Source: Acidobacteriota bacterium | Lineage (GTDB): Bacteria; Acidobacteriota; Terriglobia; Bryobacterales; Bryobacteraceae | Direction: 5' to 3' | Length of the DNA: 60,026 nucleotides | Assembly: GCA_018268835.1 (NCBI GenBank) | Contig: JAFDVU010000017.1 | Span: forward strand, 1-60,026 | Made by a program: the position numbers and the translations under genes | Notes under the pieces: generated by a model | What the model saw: the letters and a program-made list of their open reading frames with translations, nothing else | Told to the model about the DNA's origin: nothing | Databases searched by the model: none | In this document: positions 1-13,526 of the stretch, in pieces | How the letters are laid out: every line of letters begins with the position of its first letter | How positions within the stretch are numbered: the stretch's first letter is position 1

Positions 1-1617
<1,617 letters not shown>

Positions 1618-1625
1618 GAAATTAG

Positions 1626-1705
1626 GGCCGCGGATGAACACGGATAAACACAGATGAAAACTGAGCCTGGCGTTGATCTGTGTTCATCCGTGTTCATCCG
1701 CGGCC
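1626..1705. repeat. Large near-perfect palindrome in the rpoB-rpoC spacer (REP-like)
   Basis: Two 30-base arms (1626-1655 and 1676-1705) are inverted repeats of each other. They match at 29 of 30 positions by hand alignment; the one difference is at base 1646. They are separated by a 20-base loop. Each arm carries a tandem of GGATGAACAC-like units. The transcript would fold into a very stable hairpin between the rpoB stop and the rpoC ribosome binding site. No T-run follows, so it does not look like a simple terminator. The sequence style resembles dispersed palindromic elements that often give short spurious protein predictions, but copy number cannot be judged from one window. Confidence 0.85.
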
Positions 1706-1742
1706 GATTCAGATTTGTTGGGATTAGGAACTGGAGGCAACT

Positions 1743-5957
<4,215 letters not shown>

Positions 5958-5975
5958 CACCGCTTAACCAAGGCA

Positions 5976-6020
5976 AAAGCCGCCGCCGCGCTCCAAGCGT
6001 GGCGGCGGCTTTGCTATTTT
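5976..6020 (+). terminator. Rho-independent terminator candidate after rpoC
   Basis: A 17-base stem (5976-5992 paired with 5996-6012) has one G-U pair and a three-base loop CCA, and is followed by GCTATTTT. It is GC-rich and starts 19 bases after the rpoC stop. It would end the rpoBC transcript here and so separate it from the str genes 51 kb downstream. The T-run is interrupted, so efficiency is uncertain. Confidence 0.75.
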
Positions 6021-6037
6021 AGGAAGAGAGTTATTCC

Positions 6038-6538
6038 ATGGCTGCCGGCACACAGATCCGCGCGAGCGAATACCTGGCCACGAACTACCGGCCGGATCGC
6101 GAGTACCTTGGCGGCGAACTTCTGGAGCGCAACGTGGGTGAATACGATCACGCCCGTCTGCAGACCGAAATTGCATTCTACTTCCGTGCCCGTTTGGCCC
6201 AGTGGGGTCTCCGCGCCGTGGTCGAGCAGCGCGTTCAAGTGGCGCCAGACCGCTTCCGCGTGCCGGACGTCTGCCTGACCGCTGCCGCGCATCCCGAGCA
6301 GATCTTCCGCAAGCCGCCCTTCGCCTGCATCGAGGTGCTCTCCCCCGAAGACCGCCTCTCCGAGATGCAGGAGCGCGTCCAGGACTACCTCGGGTTCGGC
6401 GTGCCCTACGTCTGGATTGTCGATCCCGCGACGCGCAAGGCGTGGCGTTGCACCACGACTGCCATGCAGGAAGTCGCCGAACTGCGCACCGAAAACCCCG
6501 AGACAGTTGTTCCCGTGGCCGAGTTGTTCGAGGACTGA
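6038..6538 (+). CDS. Uma2 family endonuclease-like protein (DUF820)
   Basis: This 166-residue protein is of the Uma2/DUF820 type, a PD-(D/E)XK nuclease fold that is very abundant in cyanobacteria and several soil phyla; its biological role is mostly unknown. The family pattern is seen as VPDVCL (Asp77), then IEVLSPEDR (Glu99), then YLGFGVPYVWIVDP (about 117-130). The usual lysine or arginine-rich helix before the last motif is present as MQERVQDY. A good AGGAAGAG lies 8-15 bases before the ATG. It is a single gene directly after the rpoC terminator, convergent with the next gene, so it probably has its own promoter in or just after the terminator region. Function beyond fold is inference. Confidence 0.85.
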   Translation: MAAGTQIRASEYLATNYRPDREYLGGELLERNVGEYDHARLQTEIAFYFRARLAQWGLRAVVEQRVQVAPDRFRVPDVCLTAAAHPEQIFRKPPFACIEVLSPEDRLSEMQERVQDYLGFGVPYVWIVDPATRKAWRCTTTAMQEVAELRTENPETVVPVAELFED

Positions 6539-6562
6539 GTCGCCGGAGCCGCGACTTACTCC

Positions 6563-7648
6563 TCAACCTTCCTGATTGACTAACTGAATCAGCGCCTGGA
6601 TATACCCGAAGCAGTAGGCGAACGCCTGTGCGTGGCCGGCGTCGCCCTGGATGGTCGGGACGTGGTCCGGCATCAGCATCCCGTCGTACCCAACCTCCTT
6701 ATATACCCGCGCCGCCCGGATGAAATCCACGTCCCCGTTATCCGGGAATGTTTCCTGGAAATCGCCGAATCCGCCCCTGATATTGCGGAAATGCACGTTG
6801 AAAATCCGGCCGCGCGAGCCGAAATACCGGATGACGTCGTAGATCTCCCGGCCCGGCTCTTTCAGCATCTCCGATACCGTGCCCTGACAGAAATTCAATC
6901 CATGATACGGACTGTTGCTCAGCGCCACGAACTTTTTCAGCCCGTCCACGCTGCCCAGGGCGCGGTGTACGCCGCGGTACCCCTGCGGTTCCGGCATTCC
7001 CGGATCGTGCGGGTGGCACGCCATCCGCACCTTGTGCTCCTCCGCCACCGGAATCACCCGCTGGACGAAGTAGCCGATCCGCTCCCACGCCGCGTCCAGG
7101 CTCACCGGACCCGCCTCGGTCGGCTTGTCCCTGTCGGGCGAGTCCGCGTAGCGCCACGTGGAATACATCGCCCCGCCGCGTCCCGGCGTCGGACGGGTCC
7201 GCACCACCCCCAGGATCGACATGTTGTACTTGAGCGTCCGTATCCCGGCCTCCGAAGCGTTGCGGATCATGCGGCAGATGTCGTCAATCTCACGGTCGCG
7301 CTCCGGGCTCTTACCGAGCATGATGTTGGGGTTCTCCGAGCGCGTGATATAGCTGGAACTCAAGGGCAGCGGCAGCGCCTCGAGTTGGATTCCGAACGAT
7401 TCCACGTGCTCGCGCCTGCGCTTCAGCCCATCCACGCTCCAGTTCTCGTCGAGTTTCGCCGAGGGCAGGCGCCCGCAGATTTGACTGACGCCGAAGGCGG
7501 CCATCGTCCGCAGGATGTCATCGCTATCGCCGTGCTGCGTCCCCAGCCGGAGTTTCGACGGCTTCGCCGCCGCCCGCACCCCCTGCGGTTCAACCGTTCC
7601 CGCCGCCGCGAGGGCGGCCGATGCCTGCAAGAATCGCCTGCGATCCAT
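6563..7648 (-). CDS. Tat-exported mannonate dehydratase-like (UxuA family) protein
   Basis: This 361-residue TIM-barrel protein resembles mannonate dehydratase, which converts D-mannonate to 2-keto-3-deoxygluconate. It begins with a twin-arginine signal ([17 protein letters not shown]), so it is probably exported, unlike cytoplasmic UxuA. Family motifs visible are CHPHDP (211-216), NFCQG (252-256), HFRN (286-289), DNGDVDF (303-309) and PDHVPT (327-332), which include the cysteine, histidine and aspartate positions expected for the metal site. Sugar phosphate isomerase-type TIM barrels are the main alternative, but the HFRN and DHVP blocks favour the UxuA family. It is divergent from the following operon and convergent with the Uma2 gene, 24 bases away. 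The substrate is not known. Confidence 0.75.
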   Translation of the reverse strand: MDRRRFLQASAALAAAGTVEPQGVRAAAKPSKLRLGTQHGDSDDILRTMAAFGVSQICGRLPSAKLDENWSVDGLKRRREHVESFGIQLEALPLPLSSSYITRSENPNIMLGKSPERDREIDDICRMIRNASEAGIRTLKYNMSILGVVRTRPTPGRGGAMYSTWRYADSPDRDKPTEAGPVSLDAAWERIGYFVQRVIPVAEEHKVRMACHPHDPGMPEPQGYRGVHRALGSVDGLKKFVALSNSPYHGLNFCQGTVSEMLKEPGREIYDVIRYFGSRGRIFNVHFRNIRGGFGDFQETFPDNGDVDFIRAARVYKEVGYDGMLMPDHVPTIQGDAGHAQAFAYCFGYIQALIQLVNQEG

Positions 7649-7778
7649 AGGCTACAGTCTATCCGAAGCGCCGCCACCCGATCAGGGCCGCATCCCCCCT
7701 CTTTTGGGTTAATGGCGAATGAACCGCGAGTCATGCGATCATAGGGAGTACGTGGCGCCAGGCCTGTAGAGAGGTCGT

Positions 7779-8426
7779 TTGAAGAGGTTCTTACTCGTCA
7801 GCAGTTTTCTGGTTCTTTTGCTTCCGGCATTTACTTCCCCGATGGCCGTAGTCGTTTTGAATACGGCGGGCTGGTCTTCGGGACGTTTGCCCGCCGATTG
7901 GATGATCAAGGTCAACCACGGCAGGCCGGAACTCTCCGTGTGCGGCGATGCCGGCAGTTGCCTGCACCTGAAGAGCGTCGCGTCTTCCTTCGGACTCGAA
8001 CACCGTGTCGATGTCGACCCGGCCCAAACCCCGTGGCTCTCGTGGAAGTGGAAAGTGACCCGCCTTCCGGCGGGGGGCGACTTCCGCCGCGCCTCCTCGG
8101 ACGACCAGGCGGCCCAGGTTCTCGTGGCCTTCGAGGACAAGCGCATCCTCACCTACATCTGGGATTCCACCGCGCCCAAGGGCGCCATGCAGAGCGCGAG
8201 CAACATTCCCTTCGTCCACATCTTTGCCGTGGTCTGCCGCTCCGGCGCGACCGAGGCCAACGAGTGGCTGAACGAACTGCACAACGTCGCCGCCGATTAC
8301 GAACGCGCCTACGGCAAGGCCGCCCCGCGGGTGAAGGGGTTGCGCCTCCAGATCAATTCCCAACACACCGGCACCGTCGCTGAGAGCTACTTCGGCGAGG
8401 TCGCCTTCCGCAGCACGCCTCAGTGA
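7779..8426 (+). CDS. DUF3047 family secreted protein
   Basis: This is a 215-residue protein with an N-terminal signal sequence (MKRFLLVSSFLVLLLPAFTS). The pattern WLSWKWKVTRLPAGGD followed by DDQAAQVLVAF and TYIWDSTAP is that of the DUF3047 family, whose function is not known. The start is TTG at 7779, preceded by AGAGAGG four bases upstream. It opens the putative sphingolipid operon: its stop codon overlaps the start of the next gene (TGATG). A periplasmic or envelope role linked to lipid handling would fit, but is only inferred from position. Confidence 0.75.
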   Translation: MKRFLLVSSFLVLLLPAFTSPMAVVVLNTAGWSSGRLPADWMIKVNHGRPELSVCGDAGSCLHLKSVASSFGLEHRVDVDPAQTPWLSWKWKVTRLPAGGDFRRASSDDQAAQVLVAFEDKRILTYIWDSTAPKGAMQSASNIPFVHIFAVVCRSGATEANEWLNELHNVAADYERAYGKAAPRVKGLRLQINSQHTGTVAESYFGEVAFRSTPQ

Positions 8427-9382
8427 TGATCCTGGTAACCGGTGGAACGGGCTTTATCGGGGCCCATCTCCTGGAGCGTCTGGCCGCGATGGGCCAACCG
8501 GTGCGCGCGCTGGTGCGGCGCCGCGCCACGCTTCCCTCCGGCGTCGAACCGGTTCACGGCGACCTGGTCACCGGCGAAGGCATCGCCGAGGCCGTTTGCG
8601 GAGCCGATACCGTGATCCATCTCGCGGGCGTGACCAAGGCGTTGCGCACCGCCGACTACTACGCCGGCAACGCGCAAGCCACCCGCAACCTCGCCCAGGC
8701 CCTTGCCGGACGGCCCGTCCGCTTTGTTCACGTCAGTTCCCTGGCCGCCATCGGACCCTCCCCCGACGGCACGCCGGTGGGCGAGAATGCGATCCCCCAC
8801 CCGCCCGTCACCTACGGTAAATCCAAGCTCGCGGCCGAGCGGGCCGTGCGCGAAATCACCCCCGACGCGGTCATCGTGCGCCCGGCGGTGGTCTACGGAC
8901 CACGCGATACAGACGTCTTCCAGTTGCTCAAGTCCGTCTCGCGCGGCATCGTCGTAGAAATCGCGGGCGGCGAGCGCTTCTTCAGCGCCATCTATGTGAA
9001 GGACCTGGTGGAAGGCGTGCTGGCCGCGGTCCGCTCTCCGCGCGCTCCCGGACGCGACTACTTCCTGGCCCACCCCAAGCCGCTCTCCTGGCGCGACCTC
9101 TCCGGAGCCGCCGCGCGGATCATGCGCCGCGTTCCGCGCGTCCTCGCCATCCCATTCCCGGTTGCCCTGGCGGTGGGCGCGTGCGCCGAAGCCGCGGCGC
9201 GCCTCACCGGCAAGCCCGGGATCATCTCGCGCGAAAAGGTCCGCGAGGCCCGGTTCCCGTTCTGGACCTGCGACCCCGCGCGCGCCACCGCCGAACTAGG
9301 CTTCACCGCGCCAACCGCGATCGAGGCCGGCCTGGCCGAGACCCTCGCCTGGTATAAGGAGGCTGGATGGCTGACGTATTGA
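8426..9382 (+). CDS. Extended SDR (NAD-dependent epimerase/dehydratase), candidate ceramide reductase CerR
   Basis: This is an atypical extended short-chain dehydrogenase of 318 residues. TGGTGFIG at the N-terminus is the NAD(P) Rossmann motif, VIHLAGVTK follows, and TYGKSKLAAE supplies the catalytic Tyr-x-x-x-Lys. VRPAVVYGPRDTD is the family substrate-loop segment. I use the ATG at 8426, which shares a base with the previous stop; a GTG at 8423 would add one residue. In Caulobacter, an enzyme of this family annotated as epimerase reduces the ketone of 3-oxo-ceramide (CerR). Here it is co-located with a PAP2 enzyme, a GNAT-fold acyltransferase and a serine-palmitoyltransferase-like gene, which makes that role the best reading. 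A nucleotide-sugar or steroid-type SDR is the alternative. Confidence 0.8.
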   Translation: MILVTGGTGFIGAHLLERLAAMGQPVRALVRRRATLPSGVEPVHGDLVTGEGIAEAVCGADTVIHLAGVTKALRTADYYAGNAQATRNLAQALAGRPVRFVHVSSLAAIGPSPDGTPVGENAIPHPPVTYGKSKLAAERAVREITPDAVIVRPAVVYGPRDTDVFQLLKSVSRGIVVEIAGGERFFSAIYVKDLVEGVLAAVRSPRAPGRDYFLAHPKPLSWRDLSGAAARIMRRVPRVLAIPFPVALAVGACAEAAARLTGKPGIISREKVREARFPFWTCDPARATAELGFTAPTAIEAGLAETLAWYKEAGWLTY

Positions 9383-10251
9383 CGGCCCGCGCGACGGCCG
9401 CCGACACCCGCTTCTGGGCCGTGGACAAGGTGATCCTGACCTACTTCGCCTTCTCGGTGGCGATGCTGCTCGGCTGGTGGAGCAGGATACCATACGCCCC
9501 GGCGCTGCTCGCCGCCAACCTCGCCGGCGGGGCGCTGATTGTTTTCCAGGCGAAGCGGCCGAATCCGACATCCTGGATCTTCCGGAACTGGTACCCCCTT
9601 CCGTTCGTAGCTTCCTGTTACAAGGAAATGGCGCTATTCATCCCCGCCGTGCGCGCCACGGATGCCGACGGCGCGCTCGCCGGCCTCGATTACCGCATCT
9701 GGGGCGCGAACCCCACAGTTTGGCTCGAGCGCTGGCACCACCCCGCCTTTACCGAATTTCTGCAGGCGGTCTACACCCTGTTCGTGCCCGCGGTGCTTTA
9801 CGTTGCGTGGCTGCTCTGGCGGCAGCGCAAATACCAGGATTTTCAGTACTACGCGTTCCTGATTGCGCTCGGCTTCCTGGTGTCCTACCTCGGCTACCTG
9901 GCTGTGCCGGCGCGCGGCCCCCGCTTCCTGCTCAAAGACCTCCAGCACTTTCCGCTTCAGGGCCTATGGCTCTTTCGAGGCATGCAGCACATGCTGGACA
10001 CGCTCGAATCGGCTCATTACGACTGTTTTCCCAGCGGTCACACGGAACTTACCATCCTGGCGTGGTGGGGCAGCCGAATGGTCTCCGGACGGCTGTTCCG
10101 GGTCTATTTTGCCTACACTCCGTGCATCATTTTTGCTACAGTTTATCTTCGATACCACTATACGGTCGACCTGCTGGGCGGAATCGTCACGGCCGCGTGT
10201 TTGATTTTGGCTTCACCCGGGTTGTACAAAAATCTGTCTCAAGGGGCGTAG
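9367..10251 (+). CDS. Integral membrane PAP2/Aur1-like phosphotransferase, candidate ceramide head-group transferase
   Basis: This 294-residue polytopic membrane protein is of the PAP2 superfamily, closest in style to the Aur1/Ipt1 inositolphosphoceramide-synthase branch. The conserved blocks are PARGPRF (181-187), CFPSGHTE (220-227) and RYHYTVDLLGG (262-272). They give a His225, His264, Asp268 triad of the kind Aur1 and sphingomyelin synthases use to move a phospho-head group. At least five hydrophobic segments are visible (around 22-38, 45-60, 135-150, 162-180 and 247-283). It overlaps the SDR gene by 16 bases, and AAGGAGG lies four bases before the ATG. Context suggests it attaches or removes a phosphate-linked head group on ceramide. 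A simple lipid phosphatase remains possible. Confidence 0.8.
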   Translation: MADVLTARATAADTRFWAVDKVILTYFAFSVAMLLGWWSRIPYAPALLAANLAGGALIVFQAKRPNPTSWIFRNWYPLPFVASCYKEMALFIPAVRATDADGALAGLDYRIWGANPTVWLERWHHPAFTEFLQAVYTLFVPAVLYVAWLLWRQRKYQDFQYYAFLIALGFLVSYLGYLAVPARGPRFLLKDLQHFPLQGLWLFRGMQHMLDTLESAHYDCFPSGHTELTILAWWGSRMVSGRLFRVYFAYTPCIIFATVYLRYHYTVDLLGGIVTAACLILASPGLYKNLSQGA

Positions 10252-10254
10252 CGT

Positions 10255-11370
10255 TTGGCAGGCATTGAGATCACAGCGGTCGACGGTAAGAAGGCGCTAA
10301 ACGAGTTCGTGGAGTTCCCTTTCACGCTCCTGCGCCATGAGGCGAACTGGGTACCGCCGTTACGGATCGCAGTGAAGGAACTCCTCGACCGCCGCAAGCA
10401 CCCTTTCTACGCTGAAGCTGAAGCCGAGTTCTTTCTGGCCCGCCGCGAGGGCCGCGTGGTGGGCCGCATCGCCGCCATCTTCAACCGCGCCCACAACCGC
10501 TTCCACGAAGAGGAGGCCGGTTTCTTTGGCTTCTTCGAATCCGAGAACGATGCTGAAATCGCCCGCGCGCTGCTCGCGCAGGCACGTTCCTGGCTCACCG
10601 CGCGCGGCGTCAAGGTCATCCGCGGCCCCGTCAACCCCTCCACCAACTACGAGTGCGGTCTGCTGGTCGAGGGGTTCGACTCCGACCCCATGGTCATGAT
10701 GACGTGGAATCCGCCGTACTACGCTGCTTTGCTGGAGCAAGCCGGCCTGATCAAAGCCAAGGACCTGCTGGCTTATCTCAGCAACGCCAACACCATCAGC
10801 ACTGAAAAAATCGGGCGGGTTGCCGACAAAGCCCTGTCATCAAACGGTGTGCGGGTACGTCCCATCAACATGAAGGATTTCGAGGCCGATGTCGCGCGTG
10901 TCTGGGAGGTCTACGACGCGGCCTGGGCCCGCAACTGGGGATTTGTCCCCATGAGCCGCGAGGAATTCTTTCAAATGGGCAAGGAAATGAAGATGATCCT
11001 GAAGCCCGACCTCGTCCTGCTCGGCGAAAACGAAGGCAAGGTAATCGGCTTCGCCCTCGCGCTCCCCGACGTCAATCAGGCGCTGAAGCGCGCCCGCGGC
11101 CGGCTGCTCCCCACGGGCATCATTAAAATCCTGTATTATCAACGTTTGATCAAAAATGTACGGGTCCTTGCGCTCGGCGTAGTCGACGAGTACCGAGCCA
11201 GCGGTCTCGCGGCAGGGTTTTACGCGACTTTGGTGCGTAATGCCCGTAAACTGGGCTATGGCGACTGCGAGATGTCCTGGATTCTTGAAGACAACGTGCT
11301 CATGAATCGCTCGCTAGAAGCGATGGGGGCACGGCGCTATAAAACCTATCGAATTTATGAATGGAACTGA
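10255..11370 (+). CDS. GNAT-fold N-acyltransferase, candidate bacterial ceramide synthase (bCerS)
   Basis: This 371-residue protein belongs to the large GNAT-like family often labelled as an N-acetyltransferase or hypothetical. The N-terminal signature FVEFPFTLLRHEANWVPPL, then ARREGRVVGRIAAIFN, GFFGFFE and SDPMVMMTWNPPYY, matches what I recall of Caulobacter bCerS and its relatives. The C-terminal half carries a second GNAT-like block (LALGVVDEYRASGLAAGFY). The start is TTG at 10255 with AAGGGG eight bases upstream, three bases after the previous stop. In the proposed pathway it N-acylates 3-ketosphinganine with a fatty acyl-CoA. Family membership is good; the ceramide-synthase role is inferred mainly from its place beside spt and the SDR. 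Confidence 0.75.
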   Translation: MAGIEITAVDGKKALNEFVEFPFTLLRHEANWVPPLRIAVKELLDRRKHPFYAEAEAEFFLARREGRVVGRIAAIFNRAHNRFHEEEAGFFGFFESENDAEIARALLAQARSWLTARGVKVIRGPVNPSTNYECGLLVEGFDSDPMVMMTWNPPYYAALLEQAGLIKAKDLLAYLSNANTISTEKIGRVADKALSSNGVRVRPINMKDFEADVARVWEVYDAAWARNWGFVPMSREEFFQMGKEMKMILKPDLVLLGENEGKVIGFALALPDVNQALKRARGRLLPTGIIKILYYQRLIKNVRVLALGVVDEYRASGLAAGFYATLVRNARKLGYGDCEMSWILEDNVLMNRSLEAMGARRYKTYRIYEWN

Positions 11371-12614
11371 GGACCATGCGCGTATCGACTAGCGACATCA
11401 CCGGAAGAAAAAAAGCAAGCGGCTCGAACGATATCTTCGAGAAGTGCCGCAATTTCACTCGTCCGAGTGATCTTCAGGCCGCTGGGCTCTACATGTACTT
11501 CGAGGTGTTCGGCGATCGCGAAGGCTGCGGGGCCGGCGAAATCCGCATGGGCAAGCGCAAGGTGCTCATGTTCGGTTCCAACGATTACCTCGACCTCATC
11601 AACCATCCCAAGGTCAAGGAAGCCGCCATCGCCGCACTGAAGAAATACGGCAGCGGCTGCAGCGGATCCCGTCTTCTCAACGGCACCCTCGACCTGCACG
11701 TCCGCCTCGAAGCCGAACTCGCCGAATTCGTCCACAAGGAAGCCGCCATCATCTTCGGCACCGGTTTTCAGGCCAATTACGCGACCCTGAGCGCCCTCAC
11801 CGAGAAGGGCGATGTGCTCATCTGCGATCACAACCTGCACGCCTCGCTGGTTGAAGGCGCGCTACGCTCGCCCGCCCGCACGGTCCGTTTCCGCCACAAC
11901 GACATGGACCACTTCGAGCGCTGCCTGGAAAACTGTCCGCCCGACGAGAAGATCTTCATCATCAGCGAAGGCGTGTTCAGCATGGAAGGCGACATCGCCG
12001 ACCTGCGCGGCATCCTCAAGGTGGCCAAGCCTTACGGCGCGCGCACCTACGTGGATGAAGCGCACGGCATCGGCGTGCTCGGGCCGACCGGCGCCGGCGC
12101 AGCCGAACACCTGGGCGTGCTCGACGAGATCGATATCGTCATGGGCACCTTCTCCAAATCGCTGGCCAGCGTCGGTGGTTTCATCGCTGGTGAGAAGGCG
12201 GTCATCGATTACCTCAAGCACACCGCGCGCCCGTTTGTATTTTCGGCCAGCCTTCCGGCGGCCAGCGTCGCCGCCGTCGCCCAGTCGCTGGCCATCATGC
12301 GGAAGGAGCCCGAGCGCCGCAATCATCTCCTGCAGATCGCCTCGCTGTTGCGCACCGAACTTCGCTCCGCCGGGTTCAACGTGCTCGACGGTGAGACTGC
12401 CATCGTTCCGGTGGTCATCCAGGAAGAGCTCGATCTCTGCCGCCTCTGCAAGGCGCTGCTCGAAGAGGGCATCTACATCAACCCGGTGCTGCGGCCGGCG
12501 GCCGCGCAGAATCTGCTGCGCATCTCCTGTACCGCGGCGCACAACGAAAAGCACGTGGACCGTCTGGTGACGACCCTGGTCCGCGTCGCCAACGACCTCG
12601 GCATCGAACGCTAG
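11361..12614 (+). CDS. spt: Serine palmitoyltransferase-like alpha-oxoamine synthase
   Basis: This is a PLP enzyme of the alpha-oxoamine synthase family, 417 residues. It condenses an amino acid, probably L-serine, with an acyl thioester; for SPT the product is 3-ketosphinganine, the first step of sphingolipid synthesis. Key residues are Lys266 in GTFSKSLAS (PLP Schiff base), Asp232 and His235 in VDEAHGIG, and His160 in DHNLHAS. The LMFGSNDYLDL and GSGCSGSRLLNGT blocks and a 45-residue N-terminal extension favour SPT over BioF or Kbl. It overlaps the upstream GNAT gene by 10 bases; ATG 11376 is an alternative start. No acyl carrier protein or acyl-ACP synthetase gene is adjacent, unlike the Caulobacter cluster as I recall it. 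Confidence 0.82.
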   Translation: MELRTMRVSTSDITGRKKASGSNDIFEKCRNFTRPSDLQAAGLYMYFEVFGDREGCGAGEIRMGKRKVLMFGSNDYLDLINHPKVKEAAIAALKKYGSGCSGSRLLNGTLDLHVRLEAELAEFVHKEAAIIFGTGFQANYATLSALTEKGDVLICDHNLHASLVEGALRSPARTVRFRHNDMDHFERCLENCPPDEKIFIISEGVFSMEGDIADLRGILKVAKPYGARTYVDEAHGIGVLGPTGAGAAEHLGVLDEIDIVMGTFSKSLASVGGFIAGEKAVIDYLKHTARPFVFSASLPAASVAAVAQSLAIMRKEPERRNHLLQIASLLRTELRSAGFNVLDGETAIVPVVIQEELDLCRLCKALLEEGIYINPVLRPAAAQNLLRISCTAAHNEKHVDRLVTTLVRVANDLGIER

Positions 12615-12672
12615 CCAGTCTGGACAATCTGGACGCCGCGACCCGGTCCGGTCCTGCTATGCTCAGGACAAG

Positions 12673-13497
12673 ATGTACCTCAGAAGGGTATTCCGCTGGG
12701 CCGCGGGCGGCGTTGTTTGTCTTGGCGCGGTCTACGCCTTCCAGCGCCCCTTCCGCCAGTTCCACGGCGTTGAGTACTACAGTTTCGAACTGCCCCCGGG
12801 CTGGCAGGAGAAAACCGAGTTCGCCTTCGCCCGGCTGATGTTTCCGCCCGGCCCCCTCAACGGCTACCGCGGGCGCGACGCCGACTGGCACGACGGCATC
12901 TCGCTCTGGACCCAGGACTACCCGCGCGCCGACCGTCACTTCTCCCAGGCCGTCCGCCGCCTCACCCGCGTCCACATTCGCAGCGCCGAGCAACCCGTCA
13001 ACCTCGAAGAGGGCGACGCCTACGACTGGCCGTGGCTCTACGCCGTCCAGGTGGGAGAATGGGGACTCACCGACCGGCAGGGCCAGTTGCTCCGCGAGTA
13101 TTGCCTCCGCGGCGGCTTCTTCATGGCCGACGACCTTCACGGTGACGCCGAATGGTACGAGTTCGAGAGCCGTATCCGCAAGGCGTTCCCCGAATACACC
13201 ATCCGCGAAATCCCCGACGACGACCCCATCTTTCACACGGTCTACGATCTCAACGAGCGCTACCAGGTCCCGGGGCAGGCCCACCTGCGCCTCGGCTACA
13301 AGAACGGCCCCACCGGCAAAGGCGCGCACTGGCGCGCCATCTACGACGACAAGGGCCGCATCCTGGTCGCCATCTCTTACAATTCCGATATCGGTGACGC
13401 GTGGGAGTTCGCCGACGACGCCTGGTACCCGTCGCGATTCTCCGACCTCGCCATGCGGCTCGGCGTCAACTATATCATCTACTCCATGACCCACTAG
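12673..13497 (+). CDS. DUF4159 domain-containing protein
   Basis: This 274-residue protein has an N-terminal membrane anchor or signal (about residues 5-23) and a DUF4159 domain. Typical segments are YPRADRHFSQAVRRLTR (about 84-100), LREYCLRGGFFMADDLHG (about 138-155) and WEFADDAWYPSRFS near the C-terminus. DUF4159 is a glutamine-amidotransferase-like fold with no assigned activity and is often found with MoxR/VWA modules, which are absent here. It follows the sphingolipid operon after 58 bases with no visible terminator, so it may be co-transcribed. Confidence 0.75.
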   Translation: MYLRRVFRWAAGGVVCLGAVYAFQRPFRQFHGVEYYSFELPPGWQEKTEFAFARLMFPPGPLNGYRGRDADWHDGISLWTQDYPRADRHFSQAVRRLTRVHIRSAEQPVNLEEGDAYDWPWLYAVQVGEWGLTDRQGQLLREYCLRGGFFMADDLHGDAEWYEFESRIRKAFPEYTIREIPDDDPIFHTVYDLNERYQVPGQAHLRLGYKNGPTGKGAHWRAIYDDKGRILVAISYNSDIGDAWEFADDAWYPSRFSDLAMRLGVNYIIYSMTH

Positions 13498-13526
13498 GCG
13501 CTAGCGCCGTGAGTTACTCTCTTGCT

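Noticed and set aside
10255..11370. GNAT protein as an antibiotic acetyltransferase
   Set aside because: It is too long, has two GNAT-like parts and the bCerS-type N-terminus, and is co-translated with lipid genes.
13497..13508. 12-base perfect palindrome GGCGCTAGCGCC after the DUF4159 gene
   Set aside because: Too short for a terminator, with no T-run, and such GC palindromes arise by chance in this composition.
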